Assembly (NCBI GenBank): GCA_034336665.1
Contig: JAPFBE010000002.1
Location: 31,909,406-31,973,405 of the forward strand
Length of the DNA stretch: 64,000 nt
Direction: 5' to 3'
Source of the DNA: Luscinia megarhynchos
Lineage: Eukaryota; Chordata; Aves; Passeriformes; Turdidae
The notes beneath the pieces are model-generated. The model did not search any database, was not told the origin of the DNA, and was given only the letters and a program-made list of their open reading frames with translations. Of the stretch, positions 24,011 to 36,740 are shown piece after piece. Each line of letters begins with the position of its first letter. The first letter of the stretch is position 1. The translations under genes and the position numbers were made by a program.

Positions 24011-27000
24011 GTGGGTTACCTTTTTCCTAGTGTCTTAATTATTATTTGAATTTCTTATTGTTACAATAATATTATTTCTTATTGTTTTGATTTCTTCTGC
24101 CCAGCTGTATTCCACAGGACATTTTCTCCTTTATTTGCCTTGGTTTTCCCTTCCCTCTCCTTTCACTCCCTCTTTACCTTCACTGCTGTACAGTACAATA
24201 TTCCCATTAACAAAGCTGTGGGTCTGCAGCAGATCTTTCATCTTTTGCTTAGCTTCATCCCTCCTGAGGCACCTGAGAGCTCCTGGTAGTGCCAGAGATT
24301 TGTGCTGAAGCAACGTGCTGCTGTCCCTTGAGACCCTGAAAATTGATTCTCCTTGAAAATTGATTGCACTGTTTGAATTTTAACTCATCCAGCCTCAAGA
24401 CCTGGAATTCTGAGCAAAATATAATAAGGTCACAGCACAATGTTACTGATGCTGTGAGTTCATTTTTTCTGTTGTAAATGAATTAAGCATTTCTAGAACA
24501 TGAAAGGAAGTTTCAAGGGCTTTGTGTTCTATTCAATAAATATAATGCACCTTGAGCTCAAATATCTTTAGTAAGATTTAAAGTTTGGTGGGGTTTTTTT
24601 TAATTATTTGTATATATTTTTTAACCCCTGAGCAGATCAAGTTAGTACCAATGTACTGTTTTGGCACCAGACTGAGTATTTTGTCACTAGCTCAGAACGT
24701 CAAGTTCAGGCCTTCCATTCTGTTTTACATGCACCCTAATTACATCTGTAATTTATGTGGACCCTACATGCATCTCTACTTTTTGTGTTTGCACAAATTA
24801 AATAATGATTAAATATTTCTTTAAATCAAGCTAGAATATATTCAGATAAATTGCAACTCTTGCATGCACTATGTTGCTTCCCGAGGTGTACCAGAAAGCT
24901 AGATAGCAGAAGACTTGCATTGGTGTGAAAATTTGGAGTCCTGTAGCCATCCATTCCAAGAGATGCATGCAGATATGTTTCCTCCCAATATGCATTTACA
25001 GCTTACGTCAGTGTTTCTGTGTGGATGATGTAGTGTCCTATATTGCTGTTGGATGTAAACTAAAGTCAGTAACCCTTGTGAAGAGTTTCAGTGAGGCATT
25101 TAATTAAACACCAACTCCAGCATTTCTTCAGATTAAGAGATTCATTGGAGCAAGGTTGCATCGCACATTTATGTATTTACAGATCACCAGGGACCTGGTC
25201 CTTCTAACTCTTAAATGCAAAAGGATCAGTATCACAGAACATGTGGATGTTTCTCGCTGTTTCAAGGCCATGAATATTTCCCGTTTCGTTCCAGAGGAGA
25301 GGATTTTGCTCTTTTGTAAATTGCTTTCTGAAAATAGGTTGCCCAACCAGAAAGCCATCACCATCAAACATAGAGTGTATCTGCTGTTATTTAGCTCTGT
25401 CCCAGCATGAATAACAGTTATTGATTTTCCTGAACTGAGAGGTCAGTCCAGGGCAGGACACAACAACACTGAACATGGAAAAAAAATAGTTGAGTTTGGA
25501 GAGACTTTGGGGTGAGGGACTATAGATGGTAATAGTAATTGTTCATTTTAGTTTAACATAGAATAAAAGTTTGATAAAAAGTTTCACAGAAATAAAGAAA
25601 ACCATGAGAAATACTTTCTTAATTATACGAGCATTCAGACAATGGGTGCACTGTAAAAGCAGTTGCAAACTGGAAAGTGACTTATGATGAGTTGAAATAA
25701 TAGCAGTCCAGAAGGACTGAATTTTTGTATGCAACAGTTCTGAAGAAAGAATAAGCTTATGTTACTGTGCTTTTGTAGTCTGCAGTTTGTTTGTCTTTTC
25801 TATCTCCATCCAGTTCAGCAGCAATCTGGGATGAATATGCCTGTGAGTTTACTGCAGGATGCCTTTTTTTCTCAGAGTTCTTCTGTCACTGTTTCCTGTC
25901 TCTGAAACACCCTTCACTCCCAATAGCCCTGCACCTTTCTCAGTCACAGCTTGATCACAGCTGACCTTCCTGCCTCTAGCTTGGTTTTGTTTGTTATCCA
26001 TGTTGTGTCCTGATACTTTTAATTATTTTTAAGTGCCTTTAATTTTTTTTTCAGAGGGCGTGGTAAGTTAGGAAATTTTCTCAAATAATTTGTAAAGCGG
26101 CTAGAGGAATGAGACATCAGTTATTTGCCAGGATTTTTGTCAGTGTTAAGCCAAGTACTTGGATAAATCTTTTCAGAGCTGTAAAAAGCAGAAAGTCCTG
26201 GGATATTTGCCAGCCAGGGCCCATCCCATCACCCGCAGCAGGGGAACAGGGCAAGCCTGGAGACTGTGACCAGATCCAGCCAAGAGTCTAGATCCTAGTG
26301 ACATCATGACAATGAGAGAAGTCCAGGTAGGAAGCTAAACCACAGGCCAGACAGGATCAGGTTAAACAGAGCTCTCTGTGTGGGTGGAGGACCCAGGGGA
26401 TGCTGGGTGGGGCCATTAGAGTTTTATGAGTGTCCTCACAGCTCTGCCAGCTTGTTTTGAGCTGTGAGGGCAATGGAGTACCAGCATTTACAGTAGTATA
26501 ATTTCACTCTTTCACTCTCATTAAGTTACATCAGCACCAAATGGAAACAGTTCCTTTGAGCCCATAACATTTAGGCAGGCTGAACAAATATTACGTGTGC
26601 AGTAACTCCTGAAAAACATTTACTGGTTTTGTATCCAAAAGTGCCAAGAAGCAACTTCTCAGATTTTCTTATTTAAATCAATCAATGTTTATAAACAGCC
26701 TAACAGTTCCCTTTTTTGATGACCCAGCACATATGTCAAATGAATAAATATTTAGTATTAGTAAAAATTTGAATTAGTTGGTTTACACATTGAGTGCATT
26801 TGTCTTTGTAAACGTGCGTACTCTAATCACCTTCACATGTTTAGGGGTATAAATATAGGATTCAGTTTCTACAGCCATCTACGTGCCAAACTTTGAAACA
26901 GTTTTTCAACAGTGATTTCAGTAGAAATACAGTACATAACTCCATAGAAAGCAAATACAAAAAAGGCAGCATATATCTGAGGTAAATTTACCCCCAGATG

Positions 27001-30000
27001 TGGATACATATGCAGCTTGAGAGTATTTGTTCATGTGTTAAGAGCTAAATGTTTGTCTAGGATATATTTGTTTTACTTCATGAAAGCCATGATCTTATCA
27101 TGGCTAATGTATCAGGCAGCTCTATGCTTGCTGGCCATTCCCTTGAAATCAATGGCAATATTTGCCAATTTAAAGCATTGAAGATAGGTTAAACTGTTTC
27201 ATGCTCTGCTGCTAAAGGGGTGTGTGGGAAGGGGGGGAAAGCAGTTGAGAGATAACAGCAAATACTCATATTACAAAGCAAATAACCCTCGTAGAAGTAG
27301 GCCAAAAGTGCAGTTAATGTGCATTTAGACAGAATATGGAGAGGGAGTAAAAATAACATTTCAATAAAATTTTCTAATCAGATAATAATTTTATAGTTAA
27401 AACTCCAGATGGAAGGCATCTTGATGAATTCCTTAGGGGCTTAATTTTTCTGATTTTTCCTGTATAAGAAATATTCACTGCTGGAAATTCTCTAGATCTT
27501 AGTTTATAGAGTCTGTAGTATCCTGTCTTGAAAATACCATAGAGTGAGAATGTTTATTCTTTCTGTAGAAGATGCTGTAGATATGGCCTCATTAAGTACA
27601 CTGGTCCCCCTCCTATCTGTGCAGAAATGAAGGACATTAAAATGATAATCCCTAGCTTTCAGTGGATGCACTTATCTTTTATTGCACAGGAAAGAACAGA
27701 AAAAAAACCATGGCAATTAGAAAAGTAAATTGGCTGCAGACAAGGAGTAAATGTTTGAAAGCCCTAGATATTTTGGGGTGTATAAACAATTAGAAGTAGG
27801 ACATATTGTTGCATTATTTTGTACACTGTTCTCAAACATTCAGCTTTTGGGCTTGTTTCCATGAGAAAGAGGAACTGCTGAGAGTCGAGTGCCTGCTCTG
27901 TGTTGCACTGCTTGTTTCTGAGCACTGTGAACAAGCCCAGTCCACTTCAGCAGAGCAGCTTAAGCACCACAAGGCTTTAGGCTTGCTTGCACTCCCATGG
28001 ATGTCTTGTCTGCTGGGAAGTGTCTGTTCCCACCCTTCTTGCTTTCTCTGCTCCCTCCTCTTCCAGGAAGAAGCCCCTGGGACCACATGCCACCTTCCAC
28101 AGTCTCTTGGATGGTATTTCTGTCAGTGTAACAATCTCAATCCAGTAAGGCATGTGCATGTCATGTGCCTGCTTTCAGTTAAAGGAATCTGGCATTCCAA
28201 TCAGCTTTGGTCTAGTCTGTGCATCCCAGTAAATCACCAGCTGGTGATCACTACTACCCACCATAGAACAACACACTGCACAGGAAGAGGCAGACAGGGA
28301 TGAAGCTTAGTTTGTTTTCCTTAAACACATGGTAGTATAACACAGTTCAAGTTCAAAATTGCAAAGTATTTGTTTAAATAACATCTCTCTGTGGAATAAA
28401 AAGGGCATATTTGTAACTGTTGTGTAGTTAGCCTGTACTACTCAGTGCTGGATAGCAGCAGCACTGAAATAAATTAAATAAATTTACGTCTATCTTTACT
28501 AAAGTTTGAGATCTTTATAGAAACAAGAATAGTAATGCCAGTTGCACTGAAATTGTAGTTGTAAAATTTGCAGTAGGCACTAATAGCTGTGGATGCTACA
28601 GGACAGAGGATGTTCACCCTTCCCCCAGTATGACAATTCCTTTATTAGGGCATTTGAACTTGGGTTCACTTCAAGGAATATGTGAAGGGTCACTGTACAA
28701 AACCCACATTTCTCTAGGCTGTTCTCCATTCTGACCTCACTGCAGTTAGGTTAGGGGAGAGGGCAGTGGTTTCACAGATTCAAGTTTCTTGCATTGCATG
28801 TTTTGTTGAATTACTGTAAAACGTTAGCCCTGTGGGTCCTGAGAACAAAATTAAGAGGGGAAGAAAGAGCAAAAGGGAAAAAGGATTGCTGAGTGACTTG
28901 AAATGCAGCCAAGAACAGATATAATGAAACTTGGCTCAAAGCCCCATGCTGTAGCACAGTTCTCAAAGATCAATTGCAGGGATGTCTCTAGCTGTGAAAA
29001 CATACCTGATGTTTTCAGAGGCTGGTTGGCTGAAATTGAAATAAGATTCTACTTGTATGCTGTGTTGTTTTTTGGTTTGTTCTTTTTTTTTATTTATTTT
29101 GTTTTCCTGGGAAAAAAAAAGGAAAAATTGACTGTGTTGACTTAAAAAAAAAAACAAAAACCAAACCCAAAACTGTTTCCTGAATCGAAGTAGTTTGCAT
29201 AGAGATTTTAGGGCTTTTTTTCAGCTGCATCTTTAATTAGTGTTGGATAACAGAATTGCCAGCCCTTTGAAGTGCTTACTGTGAAGGGTCACTGTTATTA
29301 GGTTTCTTTTCTGTCTCCTGCTGAAGTGAGAGGGTGGTAGGTCAGGCACATAGACACCAGAAGAGCCACTGCATTGTAGAATGACTGTCTCAAAGTGAGA
29401 CCTGTCATAACTAACTTCAGGTATTCATGTGTGAATGTTTATGTGTGTGTCAGGTGTCTGAACTTCCACTGTGGTCTGTAGAAATTTAGTCAATACAGGC
29501 TGTGGAAAACAGTAATTTGTGTCCTTCTGCTATATATTCTTTACCTTCTTCGAATCAATCATTCTGGTCTCCCTAGTTTGTATTGACAACATTTCCATTG
29601 CCTTTAATGGCTGCTTAGATGTCTCCCACATAGCATTTATAGTCAAAGAAAATCAATCTGCAAATTGAGGGGTGTATTTATATGACCTTTGCTTTAGGGT
29701 AACATAAACCATATTTTTAACTGGGCTGTTTCTTTCCATGAGCTGTTGCTCCAGTTAGATGACTGCTTCATTTTTAGATACCTATAGTCTACATATCTTC
29801 ATTTTAAGGCAAGACAAGTTCCTTAATTTTATTCTGCATGGCTGAATATTGGTGATTCTCAACTTCATGGCAGATTTGCTGTAATTTCAGTGTGTCTCCC
29901 AAATTAACTTAACATATCTTCATTAAGAACTGAAATTATGCAAAGTTTGTGCTAATTTGACTAAATAAATGCTGATGTTACATCTATATTTGACTACACA

Positions 30001-31743
30001 TTCTCAACAAATAATCTAGAATAAACTATCACACACATTCACATAAATTACTGCATGTGACAAAGAATGTGTGCAGTTGGAGTTCTGGGAGAAGAATATC
30101 CAGGCACAGAACATTCCTGTGTATCTTTAATGATGGCATAACGTGAACTGTAATGTGTGTACCCAAATCACACACCGAAGAATTCTGACACCAGATTCAT
30201 AAATATAGAGGGTTTGTGCAATTTTTCCTCAGTTTCCAGAGGAATGGTCAATACAAGCTGTGAATAATTTTCTTAACTCTACAGAAGCAGAAAACTAGAT
30301 GTCACTCCCCTATTAACTCCACTCCCAGTCTTTAGATTTTGATGGAGTTGCCTAGACCTAGGGACAAAGTTTGAATTTTAGGCTCCAGCACATGTGATAA
30401 ATCTACTTTCGTATGTTACTTATACCACCAGCATTATTTTTTTTCTCTCTGCAGAGTTCCAAATGTTCAAATTCTTTATAATGAAGGATAAAGAAGAATT
30501 AGAGCTTGCACATATTGAAACTTTATGAAAAAAAAACCCAAAAAAACTGTTGTGTTTTTTCTTGTTGAAAATGACAACTGTTCATACTGTCATTTCTCTT
30601 TTTGTAGAAAATTAATAACTGGAGTATTAGAGTCAGTTTTTACTGTAGAAGAGTGCCAAGAAATGAAAACTTGTTAGAAGGGCAAGAAGACGTTGGATTT
30701 TGGATGATTGGTGTAAAACTGAGGAAATACTGTATCAGATTGATTTGTTCATTCAGTCAGTATTGTAACAAGAGCTACCCAGATGCATCCATAAAATCTT
30801 AGAGAATTTCATCAGGGTTATCTGCTTCCTGACTGTACTGTGTGATTGCTTTATCCAAGTAAGAACTTAGTCTCTTAGAGAGCTCCTAGTCATAGTTGCT
30901 GATGGCCCAAATCCTTTGGACCCCTGTAGAGTTTCCTTGAAAAGCAGCATGTACTATGGCTAGAATTATTGGATGGCACACTCAAAAAATCAGGAATCTA
31001 AGGTTTCTACAAAAATGGAAAAAACTCAATTGAAGCTGGAACCTTCCCACGTGTCTGAATGTATTGTTACAATAATGACAACTTAATAGTGCTTCCCTCA
31101 AGAACCTACTAGGCCTCTGAATCAATTTGCAGCCTACAGGAAAAATCTTTCAAAGATTATAATAGCTAAAAACAGCCTTTAAAAGATAAAGTAGTAACAT
31201 TACAAACAAGTGCAGTTCTTTATGCCTAGGATCAATGTTTTTGCTTTTATATTGCCCATAGAAGCAGAGACACTATGAAAAGCTAAAAGCAAGTGTAGCT
31301 ATCTGAAGATGAGAGATGGATCCTAATCAATTCTTAGCTGGAGACAGATAAAAGACTGCCTGCATGAACGTTTGCCTTCTGTTTGGTTGACTGCCACAGA
31401 GGGATAGCCACAACTGGTTGTAATAAAGTAGTTTGCAATCTTGCTTACGTGACCGCAGTAGAATCGCGTGGCTGCATTGCATGGAGTGTATAAAGTCACC
31501 GAATAAAGCAAACAAATGCTCCACCCCCACAACTGCAACCTGGAAAAACCCCACTGAAATGTTTAGACACTCTGTGAAGCATGACAACTGTTAGTGCCAT
31601 GCTTGATGAGCAGGGAGAGGCCCTTTGTATGAAGATTTCCCTGCACAAATATTTATCGGAATTATGCAAATGAGGGAGGTTTTGGGGGAGCTCTTGCCTT
31701 GATAATAAAGAGGTTCTCTGCCTCCTCATTTCTGTTCCCGCAG
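24011..31743 (+). other. SEMA5A: SEMA5A intron (7.7 kb)
   Basis: No repeat family was confidently recognised in this AT-rich intron. It has A/T runs near 29085-29160 and a small duplication of TGAAAATTGATT at 24337-24348 and 24354-24365. A 165-codon + strand open frame at 27806-28303 is cysteine-rich but has no recognised domain. A conserved-looking but unassigned stretch lies at 25140-25400. The acceptor before exon 5 is CTGTTCCCGCAG. It is about 7.7 kb of mostly featureless intron. Confidence 0.8.
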
Positions 31744-31891
31744 GTACTGCAACGAGCACCTGCTGTGCCCGCCGCACGTGTTCTGGACGGGCTGGGGGCC
31801 GTGGGAGCGCTGCACGGCTCAGTGCGGAGGAGGGGTCCAGGCGCGGCGCCGGACCTGCGAGAACGGCCCCGACTGTCCCGGCTGCGGCGTG
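31744..31891 (+). CDS. SEMA5A: SEMA5A coding exon: TSP1 repeat 3
   Basis: This 148-base exon lies between CCCGCAG and the donor GTGAGC. Its first base completes an Arg codon split after the last two bases of exon 4; 49 codons follow and it ends in phase 0 after GTG. It encodes the end of TSP1 repeat 2 (YCNEHLLCPP) and most of repeat 3 (HVFWTGWGPWERCTAQCGGG, then VQARRRTCENGPDCPGCGV). Overlapping WxxW motifs (WTGW, WGPW) and the CGGGxQxRRRTC strand are classic TSP1 features. The exon is far GC-richer than the others: 45 of 49 third codon positions are G or C by my count, against 22 of 39 in exon 2. It is intact in its own frame. The next exon, expected to start with Glu-Tyr-Gln, was not found downstream. 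Confidence 0.95.
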
Positions 31892-31953
31892 GTGAGCAGC
31901 TCAGCCTTCTCTTCATCACTGTCTAGGGCCACGTGCCAGGATCTCTCTGTGCC

Positions 31954-32235
31954 ACAGAACCATAAAATCATTTAGGTTCTAAGGGATCTCTAAGGTTGTC
32001 GAGTCCAGCCATTAACCCAGACCTGCCAACTCCTCTGTTGAACCGTACTCCCAGGTGCCTCCTCTATGTGTGTTTTAAATGGTGACCCTGCCACTTCTCT
32101 GGGCACTCTGTTCCAGTGCTTGACAACCCTTTCAGTGCAGAAATTTCTGCTAATATCCAATCTAAACCTCCACTGGCAAAACTTGAAGCCATTTCCACCT
32201 GTCCTAAAAAATTCTCTATGCCCATAAAGCATCTA
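31954..32235 (-). mobile_element. CR1 LINE 3' fragment, antisense
   Basis: It begins about 62 bases after exon 5 with CACAGAACCATAAAATCATT, the complement of a CR1 3' terminus. It continues through AAGGGATCTCTAAGGTTGTC, GTTCCAGTGCTTGACAACCC (near 32111), AATATCCAATCTAAACCTCC (near 32152) and a GAAGCCATTTCCACCTGTCC block (near 32188). It is a short 5'-truncated copy opposite to the gene. Overlapping 65-84 codon open frames on both strands are parts of it. Confidence 0.9.
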
Positions 32236-35200
32236 TGTATATCTGTATCGACACCAAACATGAGCAGTCACCAGACTATTTTTGTCTCTATGTTGCTTGT
32301 GTGTGGTGAAATCCACAAAAGTTATCAATCTGAAATATATACAATTTGGCTTTCTCACAGTGTCATCTAGAATTTTAGCTTCTTGAGGCAAGGTTGGTGC
32401 AGATGTGTCATTGCAAGTTTATAGTGGTTTTTAATTTTTATCATCAGAGTGCAAAGGAATGCTAGCTATGAGCCCAGGACTCCAGTGTTCTGTATAGCAG
32501 AGAAAGAGCTAAGTTTCACATCTAAATACAGTGAATGCATGGAAGCACCAGCAAAGTGCTGAGGTGAGATTGGATAGCAGCAGTGATCTTGGCACAGCAG
32601 CAGCCTAGCAGCTGTCAGGCTTTGAATCTACAGTGGGATGATTTGAATGAGTAGAAGTGTTTTATTGGTACCCAGTTCACTAAGAGAAACATATGGGAAA
32701 ACATGTAGGAGATTTTTCTTATATCTGAACAAATACAGGTGGGTAGGTAAAGGTAGAAGAATTTTTTTTTCTTTGTACAATTAAATCAATTTTTACATGT
32801 CTTAATTTCAGAGAGGCCTAATTCTGAGGTTTGTCATAATCTGTGGTCTGTTTGTTAGATTGGCAGTAATTCAATACTAAAGGAAAGGATAATTTATTAC
32901 CTTTTTGAAAATTTTGTGCATTTTCCCAGGATTTATTCTCTTTTTAAAATTTATTCTGATGATAGAAATGCATTTTCAGTAGATTAAAAACATCCAAGAG
33001 GCTTGTTCTTTTATTTCAGTTGAACTTAAAGAATTAACCCAATAGAATTTTTCCAAAATATTTGTCTCTTCTGATGGTACACCAAAAAAGAAAACATATG
33101 GTCTAGATCTATTGTTAAACCTTCCTGACTCTCACGAAAAAGAGCACAATATGAAGGTTTTCTCCCTCATTTGTTCCTATTTATCCTATAATAATATTTG
33201 TAAAATATAAGGACATTTTATTTTGCAGAGAATCTTCCCATGGTCTTAAATCAAAAATATGTGGCTCTAATTTTCTTGGAAAGCCCTATGAGGAAAGTAG
33301 GAAAACTTTTAATGTAAAAATTTCTTATTATAACTAACTTGAGATTAATGGTACTAGGGTTTGTAATTTATTAACAGTCTTAGCACATACTCTGCTGCAC
33401 CACAGAATAGTTACCAGTTCAGCTATGGAAATGTTCTGGAGACTTTTTATTATTTAGAAAATTATTTTGTTGATGGTTTCAAGCTTTGGAGTATATAGTT
33501 GTCTTGCTAAAACTTAGGCACCAATGAAAACCCATCCAGTGCAGTAATCCTCTGTAAAGCCTGGTGTTCTTGCAAGACAAAGGACTGTGGTATAAAGGCT
33601 GTGTTCTGTTTAAATTTCACTGAATTTGAACCTTTGACTCAGAGGCTTTGCAGCCATAGCAGGGCCTAGTCACCAAGTGTAGCTGGAGAAAAAGTACTTA
33701 TTTCTTCCCAGAGTTTGTTTCATTAATCTAAGAAGGTGCTAGCAGAAATATTTTTACACCTTCTTGTAACTATTGAATGGATTAAATATTTATATTAATA
33801 TAATCTTATGAGTGAGGAGCACAGATATGAAACTTGTTGGATGTTCTTCTGCTTCAACTACATTTTCAGTTTTATTGTAGTAAGTATGTATTTTTCCAAA
33901 CAATTGGAATTACAGATTTTTAGTATAGTGAATAAAGGAGAAGTTAATGTGTCTTCTTCCTACTATTTCCCATTCTTTACTGGTTATAGTGATACTCACC
34001 TTAGGCTGCACAAGATATTCAGTGAATTTAGTTTATTTCAAAAATATTTTATCCCGAATATCCCTGAGTACTTGAGAAGCTAAAAAATCTCGGGAAGTGT
34101 TGCAGTGAAAGTGGTAGCAATCTATACTACCTACTGTTTGTTTTGTCTGGAGTAAAAGATGTTATGAGCCAAATATTTACCAGGAGAATTAAGGGCATAG
34201 TTGGGAGTGGACGCAGGGACCTAAAGTGCCTGGTTCTCTCTACCATCAAATGATAGCTTTAAACTATAAAGAAAATGTCCAGGTTTCTGGTTTGCCTTCT
34301 TCAGTGAGGATGAACTCTGCAAAACTTTCACATTTGAGCAGCATGAGTTGGAGCTGAATAGTTCAATGTCTGTGCCTTTGAAGGGAAGAAAAAAGGGTAG
34401 AGGGCTGGAGAAGTTATTATTTAAGAAGATAGTAACTATGTTAGGCTTCATTTCGTCTTGAAATGAAAAGAAATTTTTCATGCATCAGAGGTGTAGGATG
34501 GATGAAATGCTGTCTTGGCACCCCTTTCAAATGTGCCAATTCTTTGTTTTTAGAACTTTGTTTTTAGGGAATCTTGGAAAAAAAACTACAACAACAACAA
34601 AATCTGTTTTTATAAGACTTAAGAAAGGGAGTATTACAGTATGCTTGCCAGCAGTGTCAGGGGACCAGATTTAGTTTCTTAGGAGAACCTGCCTCTTCTG
34701 TTTTCCAATCTTGCAACCTGGCTGTGAGGCTGCAGTATAGCCAATGCTAATCTATTTTTCTGTCCTTATTTTGCAGCTTTTACCATATTAATGGCTATTG
34801 TCTGTGTCCACCTAATGATTCATACCACATAATTTTCAATGAACAGTGTTTTTCCCTTTTAGTTTGATTGTATTGCTCCTAGGCTGCAATATCACAGCAG
34901 GCAGCTACTGCCTGTGCCTGTCTTTTTGCATGTTTCTCATCAGATGGTTCCTTGACTTTATCTGTCTTATAGCAGATATCAACCAAGCCACTTAAATATT
35001 TTTTCTCAGGACTCTGTAGAGTTCCCGTCATTATTTCCAACTTATTTTATAAAATAATAATGATAAATCTGTTGATGCATATAAGTATTCCACGGAGATA
35101 AAACTGTGATGGTATCTTAAAGATGCATCTGTTGCTTAAGTGCACTCAATACATGAAAATTGATGGCCAGAGACTTAGGACTGAAGGCATTTTCACTGAA

Positions 35201-35849
35201 TATATAAAACCATAAATCAATGTGATACAGGAGAATTAGACCATAGAGACTCATAAAGGTCAAAAAGATGAAGTTAGAAATGAAAATCTGGAGTCATAAG
35301 GACCTGTCAAAGTCTTTAAGTTAATCAAAACTACTAAAGAGTTCTTAAAATTGTCTAATAAGAGATAGAACCATCACAACCAAATTTAAGAGCAGCTAAA
35401 ATGTGGTAATAGAAAGCTTAAGCAGATCACAAAACAGGTATTAATCTCGTGTATGCAGGTGATACAGGCACTAGAGAAGGAACTGTGGAATTTTCTGGAC
35501 TGTGCTAATGTGACTCAGAGGACCAACGTCTTCAGATTTTACAGCATACTCAGATAAGCTGTATGTTTCCATCAGAAAATGCTTCTTTTCCCTTGAGAAA
35601 CATAATCTCACTTGAAATTTGCCTCAGGCCAGTAATAAAAGAATAACTTTTTAAAAGAATTATTAATAGAATGAGGAATTTGTTAGAGGATTGAGGTGGG
35701 TGACAGGCTTTATGTGTATATTTGTCTGTGTTCCCATTTCAGTCACACTAACATATACATTAATCATAGTTTTTCTGTACTGGGAGTCTGGTAAAGTGTG
35801 TGTACTTTCCACATACCAGAACAAAGCATGCTGTGTTTTTGTTTTGCTA

Positions 35850-35917
35850 TGAAAAAAAAAAAAAATTAAAAAAGGAAAAAAAAAAGAAAAGAAAGAAAAA
35901 AAAGAAAATAAAAAGAG
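35850..35917. repeat. A-rich low-complexity tract
   Basis: About 70 bases are almost pure A, with scattered G and a few T (AAAAAGAAAAGAAAGAAAA type). It might be an old retroposon tail, but no element body is recognisable immediately upstream. A 98-codon minus-strand open frame that runs through it is a low-complexity artefact rich in Phe and Ser. Confidence 0.8.
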
Positions 35918-36701
35918 GCATTTTATTTGTTTGTTAGAATATAGTAGGCATTTTTGCACTTTTTTTTTTAAATATTAGTACTATTGTTTCAATGATCTGG
36001 AATTGTTCTGAACACAAAACCTTTTTCAGAAAGCGTATTTGTATTCTAGAGTTTTTTTAATGAAACAGGATAAAAAAAGACAAGATCAGAATTTTTTTCT
36101 TTCACCAATTTTTTAAAGAGAATTTAAAGATGGAAGGTTTTCAGAAGTACTTTGTCCATCAGAAAGAATAGCCTACCTTTTTCACTTGCCATCTCACAAA
36201 ATAAATTTGGAATTTCTGGTCCAGAAAAGTGACCAGAAAAAAATTGGTTTTATGCTTTTTTATAGGTATTTTTTTAAGTTTCCATTTGACTTAATAAAAA
36301 GAATCTATTGCAAAACCAAAAAACAATCTCAAAAGCATGATGTGTAAGAAGGTGTTATATTTATGTGATGATTTCCTACAATCTCATTTCCTTTTTCAGT
36401 GTTTTTTTCTTATGTTATGCAAACTCCATTGGAGTATTAACTGGGTTTTTTATGTTTTAAAAGTTTAACGAAGTAGAACCTCTCTTCTTTTTGATACTGC
36501 ACATGCTACTGCAGTTGTAAGCAATAACAAGTTACTTAAAGAGGGTAAAACCAAAAAAAAACCCCAAATCCTAAGAAATAGTTTCAGGAAATGCTAAAAC
36601 ATATTGATCAATGGTACATGTCTGCTTACCTTGGTCAGTAAGGTGAGTTACCAGCTTGGCATTGATGTTCAAGATAAATGTGAAATATAAACTGGTTGGA
36701 G

Positions 36702-36740
36702 TGTATATATATATATATCCAAAGTGTGTATATATATATC
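36702..36740. repeat. Twin short TA arrays
   Basis: Two near-identical blocks of the form GTGTATATATATAT...CC lie side by side, at about 36701-36720 and 36726-36741, separated by AAAGT. They look like a duplicated dinucleotide microsatellite with its flanks. Confidence 0.8.

Larger units (their letters stand above)
3869..31891 (+). other. SEMA5A: SEMA5A gene, interior five-exon fragment
   Basis: Five exons on the + strand together encode the end of the Sema domain, the PSI domain and the first three TSP1 repeats of a class 5 semaphorin. Semaphorin-5A is a single-pass transmembrane guidance protein; known family members act in axon guidance, vessel growth and synapse formation through plexin receptors and proteoglycan binding by the TSP1 repeats. 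The paralogue was chosen from distinctive residues: the NQTSSSCLLEEIEL stretch in exon 1 and KKCTTLEESLSM in exon 2 agree with SEMA5A as I remember it and differ from SEMA5B. Exon phases agree at every junction except the exon 4 to 5 step. Both ends of the gene lie outside the window. Introns here are 11.7, 5.8, 2.1, 7.7 and more than 32 kb, which fits the very large SEMA5A locus known in vertebrates. Confidence 0.95.

Noticed and set aside
26460..26490. GGAGTACCAGC sequence resembling the expected start of the next SEMA5A exon (Glu-Tyr-Gln)
   Set aside because: It lies upstream of exon 5, is not followed by Ser-Cys and TSP1 sequence, and soon meets stop codons.
35663..35959. 98-codon minus-strand open frame with a Phe/Ser-rich core
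   Set aside because: The core is the complement of the A-rich low-complexity tract at 35850-35917.
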